Assembly: GCF_003987655.1 (NCBI RefSeq)
Contig: NZ_NGKC01000002.1
Location: 62,001-126,000 of the forward strand
Length of the DNA stretch: 64,000 nt
DNA from: Vagococcus acidifermentans
Lineage (GTDB): Bacteria > Bacillota > Bacilli > Lactobacillales > Vagococcaceae
Direction: 5' to 3'
Below, one piece after another: positions 8,573 through 18,933 of the stretch. The position numbers and the translations under genes were made by a program. The notes beneath the pieces were generated by a model. That model was not told where the DNA came from and searched no databases. It was given only the letters and a program-made list of their open reading frames with translations. Position 1 is the stretch's first letter; the number at the start of each line of letters is the position of its first letter.

Positions 8573-9118
8573 TTGGAAGAAGAAAAGAAACAGGCGGAAG
8601 AGCTGGTCGAAGTCGACAAACAGACTGAGGAAGCAGCAGACACAGAAAAAACGGCTGCGGAAGACGTTGCTGATGTCGAATCACTGCAAGCGAAGCTGGA
8701 TGAAATGGAAGACCAGTATCTTAGAGCGCAGGCGGAAATTGTCAATATGCGCAACCGCAACCGCAAAGAGCGTGAGGAACTGGCAAAATATCGTGCACAA
8801 GATTTAGCCAAAGATTTATTGTCAGCTCTTGACAACCTGGACAGAGCGTTGGAAATTGACGTGTCAGATGAACAAGGAAAAAGCCTGAAAAAAGGCATTG
8901 AAATGGTGCGCGAAAGCATGATTCACGCATTGAAACAGTCGGGTGTGGAGGAAATTCCATCCATGGGTGAAACATTTGACCCGAATCTGCATCAGGCTGT
9001 GCAGACGGTACCAGTCGAAGGCGATCAAAAGCCGGAAGAAGTCGTACAAGTTCTGCAAAAGGGATATATCCTGCATGATCGGATTTTACGGCCGGCAATG
9101 GTCGTTGTATCTCAGTAA
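8573..9118 (+). CDS. grpE: Nucleotide exchange factor GrpE
   Basis: The 181-residue co-chaperone releases ADP from DnaK. It has an acidic, low-complexity N-terminus (EEEKKQAEELVEVDK), a long coiled coil (residues 40-110 with QAEIVNMRNRNRKEREELAKY) and the C-terminal beta-wing with GMEVIPS-like EEIPSMGETFDPNLHQAV and RPAMVVVSQ. The start appears to be TTG (8573-8575), with GAAAGGAAGG just upstream; no better ATG exists before the conserved coiled coil. It lies 18 bases after hrcA. Confidence 0.95.
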   Translation: MEEEKKQAEELVEVDKQTEEAADTEKTAAEDVADVESLQAKLDEMEDQYLRAQAEIVNMRNRNRKEREELAKYRAQDLAKDLLSALDNLDRALEIDVSDEQGKSLKKGIEMVRESMIHALKQSGVEEIPSMGETFDPNLHQAVQTVPVEGDQKPEEVVQVLQKGYILHDRILRPAMVVVSQ

Positions 9119-10984
<1,866 letters not shown>

Positions 10985-10999
10985 CAATGATTTTTACTG

Positions 11000-11032
11000 G
11001 AAAAGCCAAAGCGTTGCGCTTTTGGCTTTTTC
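11000..11032 (+). terminator. Terminator after dnaK
   Basis: GAAAAGCCAAAGCG pairs with GCTTTTGGCTTTTTC across a four-base loop, ending in a T run. Confidence 0.88.
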
Positions 11033-11073
11033 ACTTGAGTCCGAAAATCATCATGTTTATGAAGAATAGTGTT

Positions 11074-11100
11074 TTGAAATCCTCTAAAATATGTTATGAT
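11074..11100 (+). promoter_or_regulatory. Promoter of dnaJ
   Basis: TTGAAA (11074-11079), a 15-base spacer and TATGAT (11095-11100) preceded by TGT make an extended -10. No CIRCE lies here, so dnaJ has its own, probably HrcA-independent, transcription start. Confidence 0.6.
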
Positions 11101-11146
11101 TTATAAGGCTTAGTTTAGCGAGATTAGAAAAGATGGAGGAAAATAA

Positions 11147-12313
11147 ATGGCGAAACGTGATTATTATGAAATCCTCGGACTGTCAAAAAGCGCCACCGAT
11201 GATGAAATAAAGAAAGCCTATCGCAAGCTGTCAAAAAAATACCATCCAGATATAAATAAAGAACCAGACGCTGATGAGAAGTTTAAAGAAGTCTCCGAAG
11301 CATATGAAGTGTTGAGTGATCCGCAGAAACGTGCGGCTTATGACCAATACGGACATGCCGGGACAGACCCGAACTTTGGCGGTGCTGGTGGCTTCGGCGG
11401 TTTTGACGGCTTCAGCGGCGGCGGTTTTGGCGGCTTTGAGGATATCTTTGAATCGTTCTTCGGCGGCGGGGGAGCCGGTCGCGGCGCCAGCAGAAATGCG
11501 CCAAGACAAGGAGCAGATTTGCAGTATTCACTGAATCTGACCTTTGAAGAGGCGGTTTTTGGACTTGAAAAAACAATTCGTTATAATCGTGAAGATGAAT
11601 GTTCTACCTGCCACGGCTCCGGAGCCAAACCCGGAACAGAGCCGGAGACATGCGGCAAGTGTCATGGTTCGGGAACGATTAACGTTGAAAGGCAAACGCC
11701 TCTCGGCCGGATGATGAGTCGGCAGACGTGTGATGTTTGTCAAGGAACCGGGAAAATCATCAAAGAGAAGTGCGACACATGTCACGGCAGAGGCCGGATG
11801 ACGAAGTCCCACTCACTCAAGGTGAATGTGCCGGCAGGTGTTGAAGACGGCCAGCAGATGCGTCTGGCAGGTCAGGGAGAGGCAGGTTACAATGGCGGAC
11901 CGTTCGGCGACTTGTATGTCGTCTTTGTGGTCGAGCCGAGTCCGATTTTTGACCGCGACGGCTCGGAGATTTATTATGAACAGACGATATCCTTCGTGCA
12001 GGCGGCACTTGGTGATGAAGTGGAAGTACCGACTGTTCACGGACGTGTGAAATTGAAGATTCCGGCGGGCACAGAAACGGGTACTTCTTTCAGATTACGC
12101 GGCAAAGGTGCGCCAAGGTTGCGTGGTTCAGGTAATGGCGACCAGCAAGTAACTGTTAAAATCGTCACTCCGAAAAATTTGAACGATGCACAGAAAAAAG
12201 CACTGCGTGATTTTGCGCAAGCGAGCGGCGACACGGTCATTGAACAAGAAGAAGGTTTTTTCGATAAAATGAAAGACGCCTTCAGCGGCAGCAGCAAGAA
12301 AAGAAAAAAATAA
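11147..12313 (+). CDS. dnaJ: Molecular chaperone DnaJ (Hsp40)
   Basis: The 388-residue type I Hsp40 has a J domain (residues 4-70, with HPD in KYHPDINKE), a Gly/Phe-rich linker (residues 75-120) and four CXXCXGXG zinc repeats ([32 protein letters not shown]; residues 147-215). Two C-terminal substrate-binding domains follow. It loads clients onto DnaK and stimulates ATP hydrolysis. ATGGAGGAAA precedes the start. It stands apart from dnaK by its own promoter and terminator. Confidence 0.98.
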   Translation: MAKRDYYEILGLSKSATDDEIKKAYRKLSKKYHPDINKEPDADEKFKEVSEAYEVLSDPQKRAAYDQYGHAGTDPNFGGAGGFGGFDGFSGGGFGGFEDIFESFFGGGGAGRGASRNAPRQGADLQYSLNLTFEEAVFGLEKTIRYNREDECSTCHGSGAKPGTEPETCGKCHGSGTINVERQTPLGRMMSRQTCDVCQGTGKIIKEKCDTCHGRGRMTKSHSLKVNVPAGVEDGQQMRLAGQGEAGYNGGPFGDLYVVFVVEPSPIFDRDGSEIYYEQTISFVQAALGDEVEVPTVHGRVKLKIPAGTETGTSFRLRGKGAPRLRGSGNGDQQVTVKIVTPKNLNDAQKKALRDFAQASGDTVIEQEEGFFDKMKDAFSGSSKKRKK

Positions 12314-12320
12314 TCAGATA

Positions 12321-12353
12321 AAAAGATAAACTTTCCGAAGTTTATCTTTTTTT
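12321..12353 (+). terminator. Terminator after dnaJ
   Basis: AAAAGATAAACTT and AAGTTTATCTTTT pair around TCCG, followed by T residues. Confidence 0.88.
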
Positions 12354-12382
12354 GTGAACAGAAAAATTTTGTGAAAATTCTC

Positions 12383-12410
12383 TTGCTTTTTCATTCCAGT
12401 GTGATAAAAT
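12383..12410 (+). promoter_or_regulatory. Promoter of the zinc-binding lipoprotein gene
   Basis: TTGCTT (12383-12388), a 16-base spacer and TAAAAT (12405-12410). The Zur-like box begins 8 bases after the -10 and so covers the expected start point. Confidence 0.55.
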
Positions 12411-12418
12411 ATAAATCT

Positions 12419-12439
12419 AAATAGTAATCGTTACGATTT
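12419..12439 (+). promoter_or_regulatory. Zur-type zinc operator
   Basis: The 21-base dyad AAATAGTAATCGTTACGATTT is close to the Bacillus Zur box (AAATCGTAATNATTACGATTT, from memory). It lies at the transcription start of a zinc uptake lipoprotein, so repression in zinc-replete cells is expected. No zur gene is visible in the window. Confidence 0.8.
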
Positions 12440-12454
12440 AAAAAGGAGAGAGCC

Positions 12455-13411
12455 ATGAAGAAATTACTGTTTTTATTTTCTATCATTTTTTTATTTATAT
12501 TGACAGCTTGCGGGCAGCCGGATGATTCGGGCAGCGGCAAGACGCAGCAGAACGACTCAAAAAAAATGACGGTTGTGACCACGTTTTATCCAGTCTATGA
12601 TTTCACCAAAAAAATCGCCGGTGATACGGCTGATGTTCATATGTTGATTGACGGCGGGACGGAAGTGCACACTTACGAGCCGAGTGCAAAAGATATGGCG
12701 ATGATTCAAGATGCAGATGTGTTTATTTATGCGTCTTCCGAGATGGAAACGTGGGTCAAGTCCATCATTAAAAACCTTGATAACCAGAAAACGCTGGTCA
12801 TCGAAGCCAGTGACGGGATTGAGTTGCTTTCTGGTGAAGAAGATGCTCATGAGCATGAAGCAGAAGAAGAAGGCGAAGGCCATTCTCATGCGTATGATCC
12901 GCATGTTTGGCTGGACCCGGTCCTTGTCAAAGAGCAAGTGGCGACAATTACAGACGGGCTGATCAAGGCAGACAGCAAAAATAAAGCAGTCTATGAGAAA
13001 AACAGGAGTGCGTTTCAACAGGAGCTGGATGAGTTGAATCAGGCGTATGAAACTGCCTTTAAAGATGCTAAAAACAGAAAATTTGTGACACAGCATACAG
13101 CATTCTCTTATTTGGCCAAGCGCTATGATTTGCAGCAAGTGGCGATTTCCGGCATTTCACCTGAGCAGGAGCCGACACCCAAGCAGCTGAATCAAATGCA
13201 GGATTTCATAAAAAAAGAAGGGGTTCATGTGATTTATACTGAAAGTTCTGCGTCATCCAAAATAGCTGAAACGATTTCAGATGCGACAGGAGCCGAACTG
13301 ATGGTCCTGAATCCGCTGGAAACGTTGAGCAAAGAAGAACGGGATAAAGGGGCAGACTATCTCAGTGTGATGCGGGACAACCTTGAAGCACTCAAAGCAT
13401 CGATTAACTAA
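12455..13411 (+). CDS. Zinc ABC transporter substrate-binding lipoprotein (AdcA/ZnuA family)
   Basis: The 318-residue protein has the signal MKKLLFLFSIIFLFILTAC, with lipid-bearing Cys19. The cluster A-1 fold shows VVTTFYPVYDFTKKIAGD, GTEVHTYEPSAKD (first metal His), an acidic His-rich loop at about residues 129-148 (EDAHEHEAEEEGEGHSH), HVWLDP and FVTQHTAFSYLAKRY. The His-rich loop and the Zur-type operator both point to Zn2+ rather than Mn2+. The cognate ATPase and permease are not next to it, so it must work with components encoded elsewhere. AAAAGGAGAG precedes the ATG. Confidence 0.88.
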   Translation: MKKLLFLFSIIFLFILTACGQPDDSGSGKTQQNDSKKMTVVTTFYPVYDFTKKIAGDTADVHMLIDGGTEVHTYEPSAKDMAMIQDADVFIYASSEMETWVKSIIKNLDNQKTLVIEASDGIELLSGEEDAHEHEAEEEGEGHSHAYDPHVWLDPVLVKEQVATITDGLIKADSKNKAVYEKNRSAFQQELDELNQAYETAFKDAKNRKFVTQHTAFSYLAKRYDLQQVAISGISPEQEPTPKQLNQMQDFIKKEGVHVIYTESSASSKIAETISDATGAELMVLNPLETLSKEERDKGADYLSVMRDNLEALKASIN

Positions 13412-13427
13412 ATGTGACGGAATAACT

Positions 13428-13477
13428 GGCCGGCAGATACTTCATTTTTCCGAAGTGTATCTGCCGGCTGTTTTTTT
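13428..13477 (+). terminator. Terminator after the zinc lipoprotein gene
   Basis: GCCGGCAGATACTTC and GAAGTGTATCTGCCGGC form a long GC-rich stem with a two-base bulge, followed by seven or more T. Confidence 0.88.
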
Positions 13478-13518
13478 GTTGACGTTCTGCATTAGTTTTA
13501 ATTTTAAAAAAAGTAAGG

Positions 13519-13524
13519 TATAAT
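13519..13524 (+). promoter_or_regulatory. -10 box upstream of gnd
   Basis: A perfect TATAAT lies 61 bases before the gnd start. The -35 region (TTTTAA at 13496) is poor; a TTGACG at 13479 is too distant. Confidence 0.45.
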
Positions 13525-13584
13525 AGGTAAGAATTGAAATCACGCGGCCGCTTGCGGCTGAATGAACTTGTAGGAGGTTACAAT

Positions 13585-15009
13585 ATGTCAAAACAGCAAA
13601 TCGGTGTCGTTGGTATGGCAGTGATGGGAAAAAATTTAGCTTTAAATATTGAAAGTCGGGGATACAGTGTCTCGATTTTTAACCGGACTGCTTCCAAAAC
13701 CGAAGATGTGGTCAAAGAACATCCTGATAAAAAATTAATTCCCACATACACTATTGAAGATTTCGTTGAGTCGCTGGAAACACCTCGGCGCATCATCATG
13801 ATGGTGAAGGCGGGCGATGCGACAGACAAAACGATTCAAAGTCTGCTGCCTCATCTGGATAAAGGCGATGTGCTGATTGACGGCGGCAACACATTCTTCA
13901 AAGATACGATTCGCCGGAATGAAGAACTGGCAACATCGGGTGTCAACTTTATCGGTACAGGTGTTTCGGGCGGTGAAGAAGGCGCGCTGAAAGGGCCGTC
14001 CATCATGCCAGGCGGACAGAAAGAAGCTTATGAGCTGGTTGAACCGATTTTGAAGGAAATTGCAGCAAAAGCGGAAGACGGCGAACCATGTGTGACCTAT
14101 ATCGGACCAAACGGTGCGGGGCATTACGTGAAGATGGTGCATAACGGTATTGAGTATGGTGACATGCAGCTGATTGCCGAGTCGTATGATTTGCTGACCC
14201 GGGTGCTGGGCATTTCGGTGGAAGAAGCGGCTGACATCTTTGCTGAATGGAACAAAGGCGAACTTGACAGTTTCCTGATTGACATCACAGCAGATTTGCT
14301 GACACGCAAGGATGATTTGGACACAGGCAAGCCGATTGTCGATGTGATTCTGGACGCTGCCGGAAATAAAGGCACAGGAAAATGGACGAGTCAAAACGCA
14401 TTGGACTTGGGCATTCCTCTGCCGCTGATTACCGAGTCGGTGTTTGCACGATTTATTTCAGCTTTGAAGGAAGAACGTGTAGCAGCCAGTCAAATCATTT
14501 CCGGACCGCCTGCGTATACATTTGACGGCGACAAGAAAGAATTTATTGAAAAAATTCGTCAAGCATTGTATTTCAGCAAAATCATGAGCTACGCCCAAGG
14601 TTTTGCACAAATGCGGGCTGCCAGTGATGAATACGGCTGGGATTTGCAATATGGCAATATTGCGAAGATTTTCCGCGCCGGCTGCATCATCCGTGCCCGT
14701 TTCTTGCAGAAAATAACAGATGCGTACGACCGGAACCCGGAAATCAAAAACTTGCTTCTGGATGATTACTTCCTAGAGATTACGCAGAAATATCAGCAAT
14801 CTGTCAGAGATGTGGTTTCGCTGGCTGTTCAGGCAGGTGTGCCGACACCAACCTTCTCTTCGGCAATTGCCTACTATGATTCATACCGGACAGCTGACTT
14901 GCCGGCTAATATCATTCAGGCGCAAAGAGACTACTTCGGCGCACATACTTACTTGAGAAAAGACCGTCCAGGCGTGTTCCACTATGACTGGTACGGCCAA
15001 GAAGATTAG
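13585..15009 (+). CDS. gnd: 6-phosphogluconate dehydrogenase, decarboxylating
   Basis: The 474-residue enzyme oxidises 6-phosphogluconate to ribulose 5-phosphate and CO2 with NADP+ in the pentose phosphate pathway. It shows the Rossmann motif [16 protein letters not shown] and substrate motifs [23 protein letters not shown] and [19 protein letters not shown], in which Lys-Met-Val-His-Asn-Gly-Ile-Glu carries the catalytic residues. The C-terminal [16 protein letters not shown] is also typical. I chose ATG 13585 because TAGGAGGT lies 6-7 bases upstream; the frame extends to 13534 without a ribosome site. The gene is monocistronic. Confidence 0.97.
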   Translation: MSKQQIGVVGMAVMGKNLALNIESRGYSVSIFNRTASKTEDVVKEHPDKKLIPTYTIEDFVESLETPRRIIMMVKAGDATDKTIQSLLPHLDKGDVLIDGGNTFFKDTIRRNEELATSGVNFIGTGVSGGEEGALKGPSIMPGGQKEAYELVEPILKEIAAKAEDGEPCVTYIGPNGAGHYVKMVHNGIEYGDMQLIAESYDLLTRVLGISVEEAADIFAEWNKGELDSFLIDITADLLTRKDDLDTGKPIVDVILDAAGNKGTGKWTSQNALDLGIPLPLITESVFARFISALKEERVAASQIISGPPAYTFDGDKKEFIEKIRQALYFSKIMSYAQGFAQMRAASDEYGWDLQYGNIAKIFRAGCIIRARFLQKITDAYDRNPEIKNLLLDDYFLEITQKYQQSVRDVVSLAVQAGVPTPTFSSAIAYYDSYRTADLPANIIQAQRDYFGAHTYLRKDRPGVFHYDWYGQED

Positions 15010-15014
15010 AAAAC

Positions 15015-15047
15015 AAAAAAACCGCTGTTTTTCAGCGGTTTTTTTAT
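15015..15047. terminator. Bidirectional terminator between gnd and the glp-like operon
   Basis: AAAAAACCGCTG and CAGCGGTTTTTT pair around TTTTT. A/T runs on both sides let it end gnd on the plus strand and the convergent operon on the minus strand. Confidence 0.9.
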
Positions 15048-15049
15048 GT

Positions 15050-15406
15050 TTAAATTGCTTTTTTGATGGTGCGTGTGGCGATGACATCCACACCTGTATC
15101 CAGCACATTTGAGATAATGACATCGCCGGCTTCGATTGGCGCTGTCACTTCTGTGTGATTGATAACGGTCATGATGTCGCTCATTTTTCCTTTTGGAATA
15201 GTGTCGCTGGTTTTTACAGGAAGACGGGTCAGCTCAGCGGCGTTCAATCTGACAGTCGATGTAATGGTTCTCACCGGATTTTGCAGTTCCTGCTTCCCGT
15301 AAGCTTCCCCTTTTTTACATCTGTTTCCGGTCACTTTATAGTCGTTGGCCTCGTCCACTGTCAAATGGCAGCCAATCGGACAAACAATACAAATCAATTC
15401 AGCCAT
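15050..15406 (-). CDS. DUF1667 cysteine-motif protein of the glp-like operon
   Basis: This 118-residue protein starts MAELICIVCPIGCHLTVDE and has four well-spaced cysteines in its N-terminal third (CIVCPIGC and NRCKKG), a likely metal or Fe-S site. The C-terminal half ends PIEAGDVIISNVLDTGVDVIATRTI. It matches DUF1667, which in many Firmicutes is encoded with two FAD oxidoreductases, as here (2 bases after the upstream gene). An electron-transfer or maturation role with those enzymes is an inference from gene order. Confidence 0.82.
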   Translation of the reverse strand: MAELICIVCPIGCHLTVDEANDYKVTGNRCKKGEAYGKQELQNPVRTITSTVRLNAAELTRLPVKTSDTIPKGKMSDIMTVINHTEVTAPIEAGDVIISNVLDTGVDVIATRTIKKAI

Positions 15407-15408
15407 TT

Positions 15409-16665
15409 TTAAGCCTCCCTTATGGCGATTTCAAGTTCGTTGATGTCATCGTCATTGAATAATTTTTTGCGCAGCGAGAGAGTTTCCATTTCACCCGGCG
15501 CCAGATTTTGTTTTTTGTATTTCGCGATTTCCTCACCCTTGTATCTGATGGAAAGCACACACGAATCATAGACGCGATTAACGCGGTAGAAGAGGTCGAC
15601 TTTCCGTTCGACATTGTTCTTCCGTATTTTTTGCGGCAGGATATAGGAAATACCGTCTCCTTGTGTGAGCTGCAAGTAATCCTCAGCTTCTTCTTGTGCT
15701 TGATTGCTGATATATTCAGCCGCGGCTTTTCCGGCAAGCGCACTTTCTGCACTGACATAGTCTACCAGATCATGCACGTGCAGCACATTGCCGCAAGCAA
15801 AAATGCCGGGGATAGAGGTTTCCATGTTTTCATAGACAACTGCGCCGCGTGTCCGGTTGTCGATGTCAACACCGACTTTTCGCGACAACTCGTTTTCAGG
15901 AATCAGGCCGACGGAAAGCAGCAGCGTATCACATTCGATGACCTGCTCTGTGCCGGGCACCGGGCGTCTGTTTTCATCAACTTCAGCCATTGTGACTGAC
16001 TCCAGCCGCTCTCTGCCTGTCACATCAATGATGGTGTGGGAGAGGTAGAGCGGAATGTCAAAGTCATGCAGGCACTGCACGATATTCCGGTTCAGCCCTC
16101 CAGAGTAGGGCATGACCTCGATACACGCGAGCACTTCGGCTCCTTCCAATGTCATCCGGCGCGCCATAATCAATCCGATATCGCCGGAACCCAAGATGAC
16201 CACTTTTTTTCCAACCATATAGCCTTCAATGTTGACATAGCGCTGGGCAGCTCCGGCGGTCAGGATACCGGCAGGTCGCGAGCCGGGCATCTGGATAGCG
16301 CCCCTTGTGCGTTCACGGCACCCCATTGCCAAAATAATTGCCTTGGCCTGAAGAATCTGGTAGCCGTTTTGTTTGTTCATGATATGGACTTCTTTGTCTT
16401 CGGTGATTTCCAGAACGATGGTGTCAAGCATGACGTCAATCGTTGTATCTTTCAGCTGTTCGATAAAGCGTTCCGCATATTCAGGCCCCGTGAGTTCTTC
16501 CTTGAAATAATGGAGACCAAACCCATTGTGGATACACTGATTCAAGATACCGCCCAGTACGACATCCCGCTCAATGATTAAAATTCGTTTGCAGTTGTTT
16601 TCATAGGCGCTCAGTGCGGCAGCCAATCCCGCCGGTCCGCCGCCGACTACGATTAAATCATACAT
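15409..16665 (-). CDS. FAD/NAD-dependent oxidoreductase, second subunit of a G3P-dehydrogenase-like complex
   Basis: The 418-residue protein has an FAD Rossmann motif at the N-terminus (VVGGGPAGLAAALSAYE), a second dinucleotide motif GSGDIGLIMARR near residue 158, MGCRERTRGAIQMPGSRPAG, and a C-terminal NAD/FAD closing motif GIFACGNVLHVHDLVDYVSAESALAGK. It resembles the small NAD(P)H-type subunits paired with glycerol-3-phosphate or sarcosine-type dehydrogenases. It directly follows the first subunit (adjacent codons) and precedes DUF1667. I infer that it passes electrons from G3P oxidation to NAD or another carrier. Confidence 0.8.
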   Translation of the reverse strand: MYDLIVVGGGPAGLAAALSAYENNCKRILIIERDVVLGGILNQCIHNGFGLHYFKEELTGPEYAERFIEQLKDTTIDVMLDTIVLEITEDKEVHIMNKQNGYQILQAKAIILAMGCRERTRGAIQMPGSRPAGILTAGAAQRYVNIEGYMVGKKVVILGSGDIGLIMARRMTLEGAEVLACIEVMPYSGGLNRNIVQCLHDFDIPLYLSHTIIDVTGRERLESVTMAEVDENRRPVPGTEQVIECDTLLLSVGLIPENELSRKVGVDIDNRTRGAVVYENMETSIPGIFACGNVLHVHDLVDYVSAESALAGKAAAEYISNQAQEEAEDYLQLTQGDGISYILPQKIRKNNVERKVDLFYRVNRVYDSCVLSIRYKGEEIAKYKKQNLAPGEMETLSLRKKLFNDDDINELEIAIREA

Positions 16666-18111
16666 TTAATTTGCCTCCTTAGTGACACCGGTTAAAATCC
16701 GGCTGCCGAATTTATCTAAATCAACGTCGGTCGGTGAAATGCCAAGTTCATCTGCAATGATATCGACAACGCGCGGCCCGCAGAAACCGCCTTGACATCT
16801 TCCCATGCCTGCCAGTGTCCGGCGTTTGACACCGTCAACAGACACTGCCGGCAGCTCGTTTTTCAGACAGCGGCGGATATCGCCTTCTGTAATATTTTCA
16901 CAGCGGCAGATGATGCGTCCGTAATCAGGGTTCTCGCTAATCAGCTGCTGTTTTTCTTCAATGGTTGCTTCATCGAAGTGGACACGTTTGCGCTCATCAA
17001 CATAACTGTCTTTTTCCGTCAATTTCAATCCGTCGGCTATCATGATGTCCAGCAGATGCAAGGCGATTGCCGGTGCGGCTGTCAGTCCCGGCGATTTGAT
17101 GCCAGCAACGTCATAAAAACCGTCGATGACTTGTTCGATAATAAAATCTTCCTGGTCGGTATTGGCACGGACACCCGAGAAATTCCGGATAGAGTTGCCA
17201 AGATTGATAGCCGGGACACTGAGCCGTGCGCCGGCCGCCACATCAGCCAGTCCGTCTATTGTATTTGCCAAGTCGGCTCCTGTATCCAGAAGTTCAGAAT
17301 CGATATCTTCAGCGTTCGGTCCGACGATAATGTTGCCGTGAACGGTCGGGCTGACCAAGATTCCTTTGCCGACCTTTGTCGGACACTGGAAAATCACGTG
17401 GTTAACAGTGCCTGATTCTTCCAAGTCGAGCAGATAGTATTCGCCGCGGCATGGAATGGTCTTAAAGGATGGTTCGGCCACCATTTTATGAATATCTTCG
17501 GCATGTACACCGGCCGCATTGATCACCAGCCGGCTGTCGATTGTCTCGGCATTTGTATGCAAAGTGTAGTAGCCGTCTTCTGTATCAATACCTGTGACTT
17601 TTCGGTTAAACATAAAGGTGATGCCATTTTTACTGGCTGTTTCAGCTAAAGCCAAAGCATATTCCCATGGATTGACGATAGCTGCTGTCGGTGCGTAGAG
17701 TGCGCCGAAGACATCTTTGTTCAAGTTGGGTTCCATGGCGAGTATCTCTTCCGGTGCAATAAGACGCACACCTGCTACGTTGTTTTTAATTCCCCGTTCA
17801 TATAGCTTATTGATTGTTCCCAAATCTTCTTCTGAAAATGCAATGACCAGCGAACCGATTTCTTTGCGCGGCACATCCAGTTTTTCACAGAGGGTTTTGG
17901 CAAGTACGGAGCCTTCCACGTTTAATTTTGCATTCAAGGAACCGGGCTTCGGGTCATATCCAGCGTGTAAAATGGCGCTGTTGGCTTTGGTTGTTCCGAC
18001 ACTGACATCGTTTTCAGCTTCAAGAACACAGACATCCAACTGGTACTTGCCTAATTCATAGGCAATCGCCGATCCTATAATACCGGCACCGATAATTGTC
18101 ACATCATACAT
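16666..18111 (-). CDS. Glycerol-3-phosphate dehydrogenase-like FAD protein with BFD [2Fe-2S] domain (GlpA type)
   Basis: The 481-residue protein opens with IIGAGIIGSAIAYELGKY (FAD-binding GXGXXG) and belongs to the DAO family. Residues 215-370 carry CRGEYYLLD, FSGVRANTD and DVAGIKSPGLTAAPAIA, as in GlpA/GlpO-like proteins. The C-terminal BFD-like [2Fe-2S] domain has Cys402, Cys404, Cys439 and Cys444 (ICRCENIT and GRCQGGFCG). That domain separates it from the H2O2-forming GlpO usual in lactic acid bacteria. Control by a GlpP-type attenuator and cre box just upstream supports glycerol-3-phosphate as the substrate. Best call: first subunit of a GlpABC-like complex. Confidence 0.83.
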   Translation of the reverse strand: MYDVTIIGAGIIGSAIAYELGKYQLDVCVLEAENDVSVGTTKANSAILHAGYDPKPGSLNAKLNVEGSVLAKTLCEKLDVPRKEIGSLVIAFSEEDLGTINKLYERGIKNNVAGVRLIAPEEILAMEPNLNKDVFGALYAPTAAIVNPWEYALALAETASKNGITFMFNRKVTGIDTEDGYYTLHTNAETIDSRLVINAAGVHAEDIHKMVAEPSFKTIPCRGEYYLLDLEESGTVNHVIFQCPTKVGKGILVSPTVHGNIIVGPNAEDIDSELLDTGADLANTIDGLADVAAGARLSVPAINLGNSIRNFSGVRANTDQEDFIIEQVIDGFYDVAGIKSPGLTAAPAIALHLLDIMIADGLKLTEKDSYVDERKRVHFDEATIEEKQQLISENPDYGRIICRCENITEGDIRRCLKNELPAVSVDGVKRRTLAGMGRCQGGFCGPRVVDIIADELGISPTDVDLDKFGSRILTGVTKEAN

Positions 18112-18141
18112 TCAAGTTTACCTCCCAATTAGTTAGCATCC

Positions 18142-18199
18142 AAAAAAAGAGTGCATAAAATCAATTCCACTGATTGGTGGAATTGAATTCTATGCACTC
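18142..18199 (-). terminator. Leader attenuator hairpin (predicted GlpP antitermination target)
   Basis: On the minus strand GAGTGCATAGAATTCAATTCC pairs with GGAATTGATTTTATGCACTC in a 22-base stem with a single bulge, followed directly by TTTTTTTGG. It lies between the promoter (18231-18259) and the first coding base (18111), so it would stop transcription inside the leader. The gene upstream is glpP, whose product antiterminates glpD in Bacillus. Action here is inferred. Confidence 0.85.
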
Positions 18200-18230
18200 A
18201 TCTCTCCAGCACTTTTATTAACTTGTCCTT

Positions 18231-18259
18231 ATTATACTATTTTTCACATACATTTGCAA
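18231..18259 (-). promoter_or_regulatory. Promoter of the glp-like operon
   Basis: On the minus strand TTGCAA (18254-18259), a 17-base spacer and a perfect TATAAT (18231-18236). It lies just after the glpP stop, giving a leader of about 110 bases. Confidence 0.85.
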
Positions 18260-18268
18260 ACGTTCTCT
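18254..18268. promoter_or_regulatory. cre site (CcpA catabolite-repression box)
   Basis: TTGCAAACGTTCTCT, read on the plus strand, fits the degenerate consensus WTGNAANCGNWNNCW at every position. It covers the -35 box of the glp-like operon promoter, a position where CcpA would repress when glucose is present. Confidence 0.75.
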
Positions 18269-18270
18269 GA

Positions 18271-18840
18271 TTAAAGTTTCCAAACAGAATGATTAGTGGA
18301 AGATATGGCAATCGCGCCGTTTGAAAGAGCGTTCATGACATCTTCTTTGTCGATAATCAGGCCGCTGACAATCAGCGGACGGTAGATTTTTTTGCGGACA
18401 CTGTGAATTATCTTACCGCTGACATTCGGCAGGATTTCAATCAAATCGACGTGTTTAGTCGGAACTTGTGTGTGGATGTTTTCCATTGACATGGAATCCA
18501 GCAGGAAGATACGTTGGATTGTATAGAATCCAAGAGCTTTTGCCGCAGGAATATGAGAAGCCTTCGTGGTGATGATACCATCAAAAGAAGTGTTCTCCTT
18601 CAAATATTTCAGACTCATGTTTTCATCAGAGAGTCCTTTGATGAAATTAAAATGAATGAAGCCGATTTTTCCGGCCGCATTGATTTTTTTTGACATGTCA
18701 TAAATGTTGAAAATGGTTGAATGAAGCACGAAGATAATCGTCACGTCTGTTGCCAGTGCTTCTTCCAAATCTGATTCGTCTTTAACGGCTGCGATAACCG
18801 GATTATCGGCTAAGGCCTGAAATAGTTTTTTTGTCTGCAT
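18271..18840 (-). CDS. glpP: Glycerol-3-phosphate-responsive antiterminator GlpP
   Basis: The 189-residue protein has the GlpP features ALADNPVIAAVKDESDLEEAL, IFVLHSTIFNIYDMSKKI, GFIHFNFIKGLSDE, SFDGIITTKASHI, HVDLIEILPNVSGKII and PLIVSGLI. It is a TIM-barrel-like RNA-binding protein that, with glycerol 3-phosphate bound, prevents termination in glpD leaders. The target hairpin lies in the leader of the next operon, 70-130 bases after its stop. It appears to be a separate transcription unit upstream of its target. Start ATG 18838-18840, with a weak GAGGT upstream. Confidence 0.93.
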   Translation of the reverse strand: MQTKKLFQALADNPVIAAVKDESDLEEALATDVTIIFVLHSTIFNIYDMSKKINAAGKIGFIHFNFIKGLSDENMSLKYLKENTSFDGIITTKASHIPAAKALGFYTIQRIFLLDSMSMENIHTQVPTKHVDLIEILPNVSGKIIHSVRKKIYRPLIVSGLIIDKEDVMNALSNGAIAISSTNHSVWKL

Positions 18841-18886
18841 AATGATACCTCATTTCAGCTAATAGGATAAATAACGTCCTCTCTTT

Positions 18887-18892
18887 ATTATA
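18887..18892 (-). promoter_or_regulatory. -10 box upstream of glpP
   Basis: A perfect TATAAT on the minus strand, 46 bases before the glpP start. The nearest -35-like TTGATG is spaced 21 bases away, so the promoter is only partly convincing. Confidence 0.4.
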
Positions 18893-18933
18893 TCTGTTTG
18901 CGGGAAAATAAAACATCAAAATTCAAATTTTTC

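Noticed and set aside
12557-13138. Open frame of 193 codons antisense to the zinc lipoprotein gene
   Set aside because: Shadow of a gene with clear signal peptide and operator; no start signals.
13735-14394. Open frame of 219 codons antisense to gnd
   Set aside because: Low-complexity Cys/His/Phe-rich translation, no ribosome site, wholly inside a well-supported gene.
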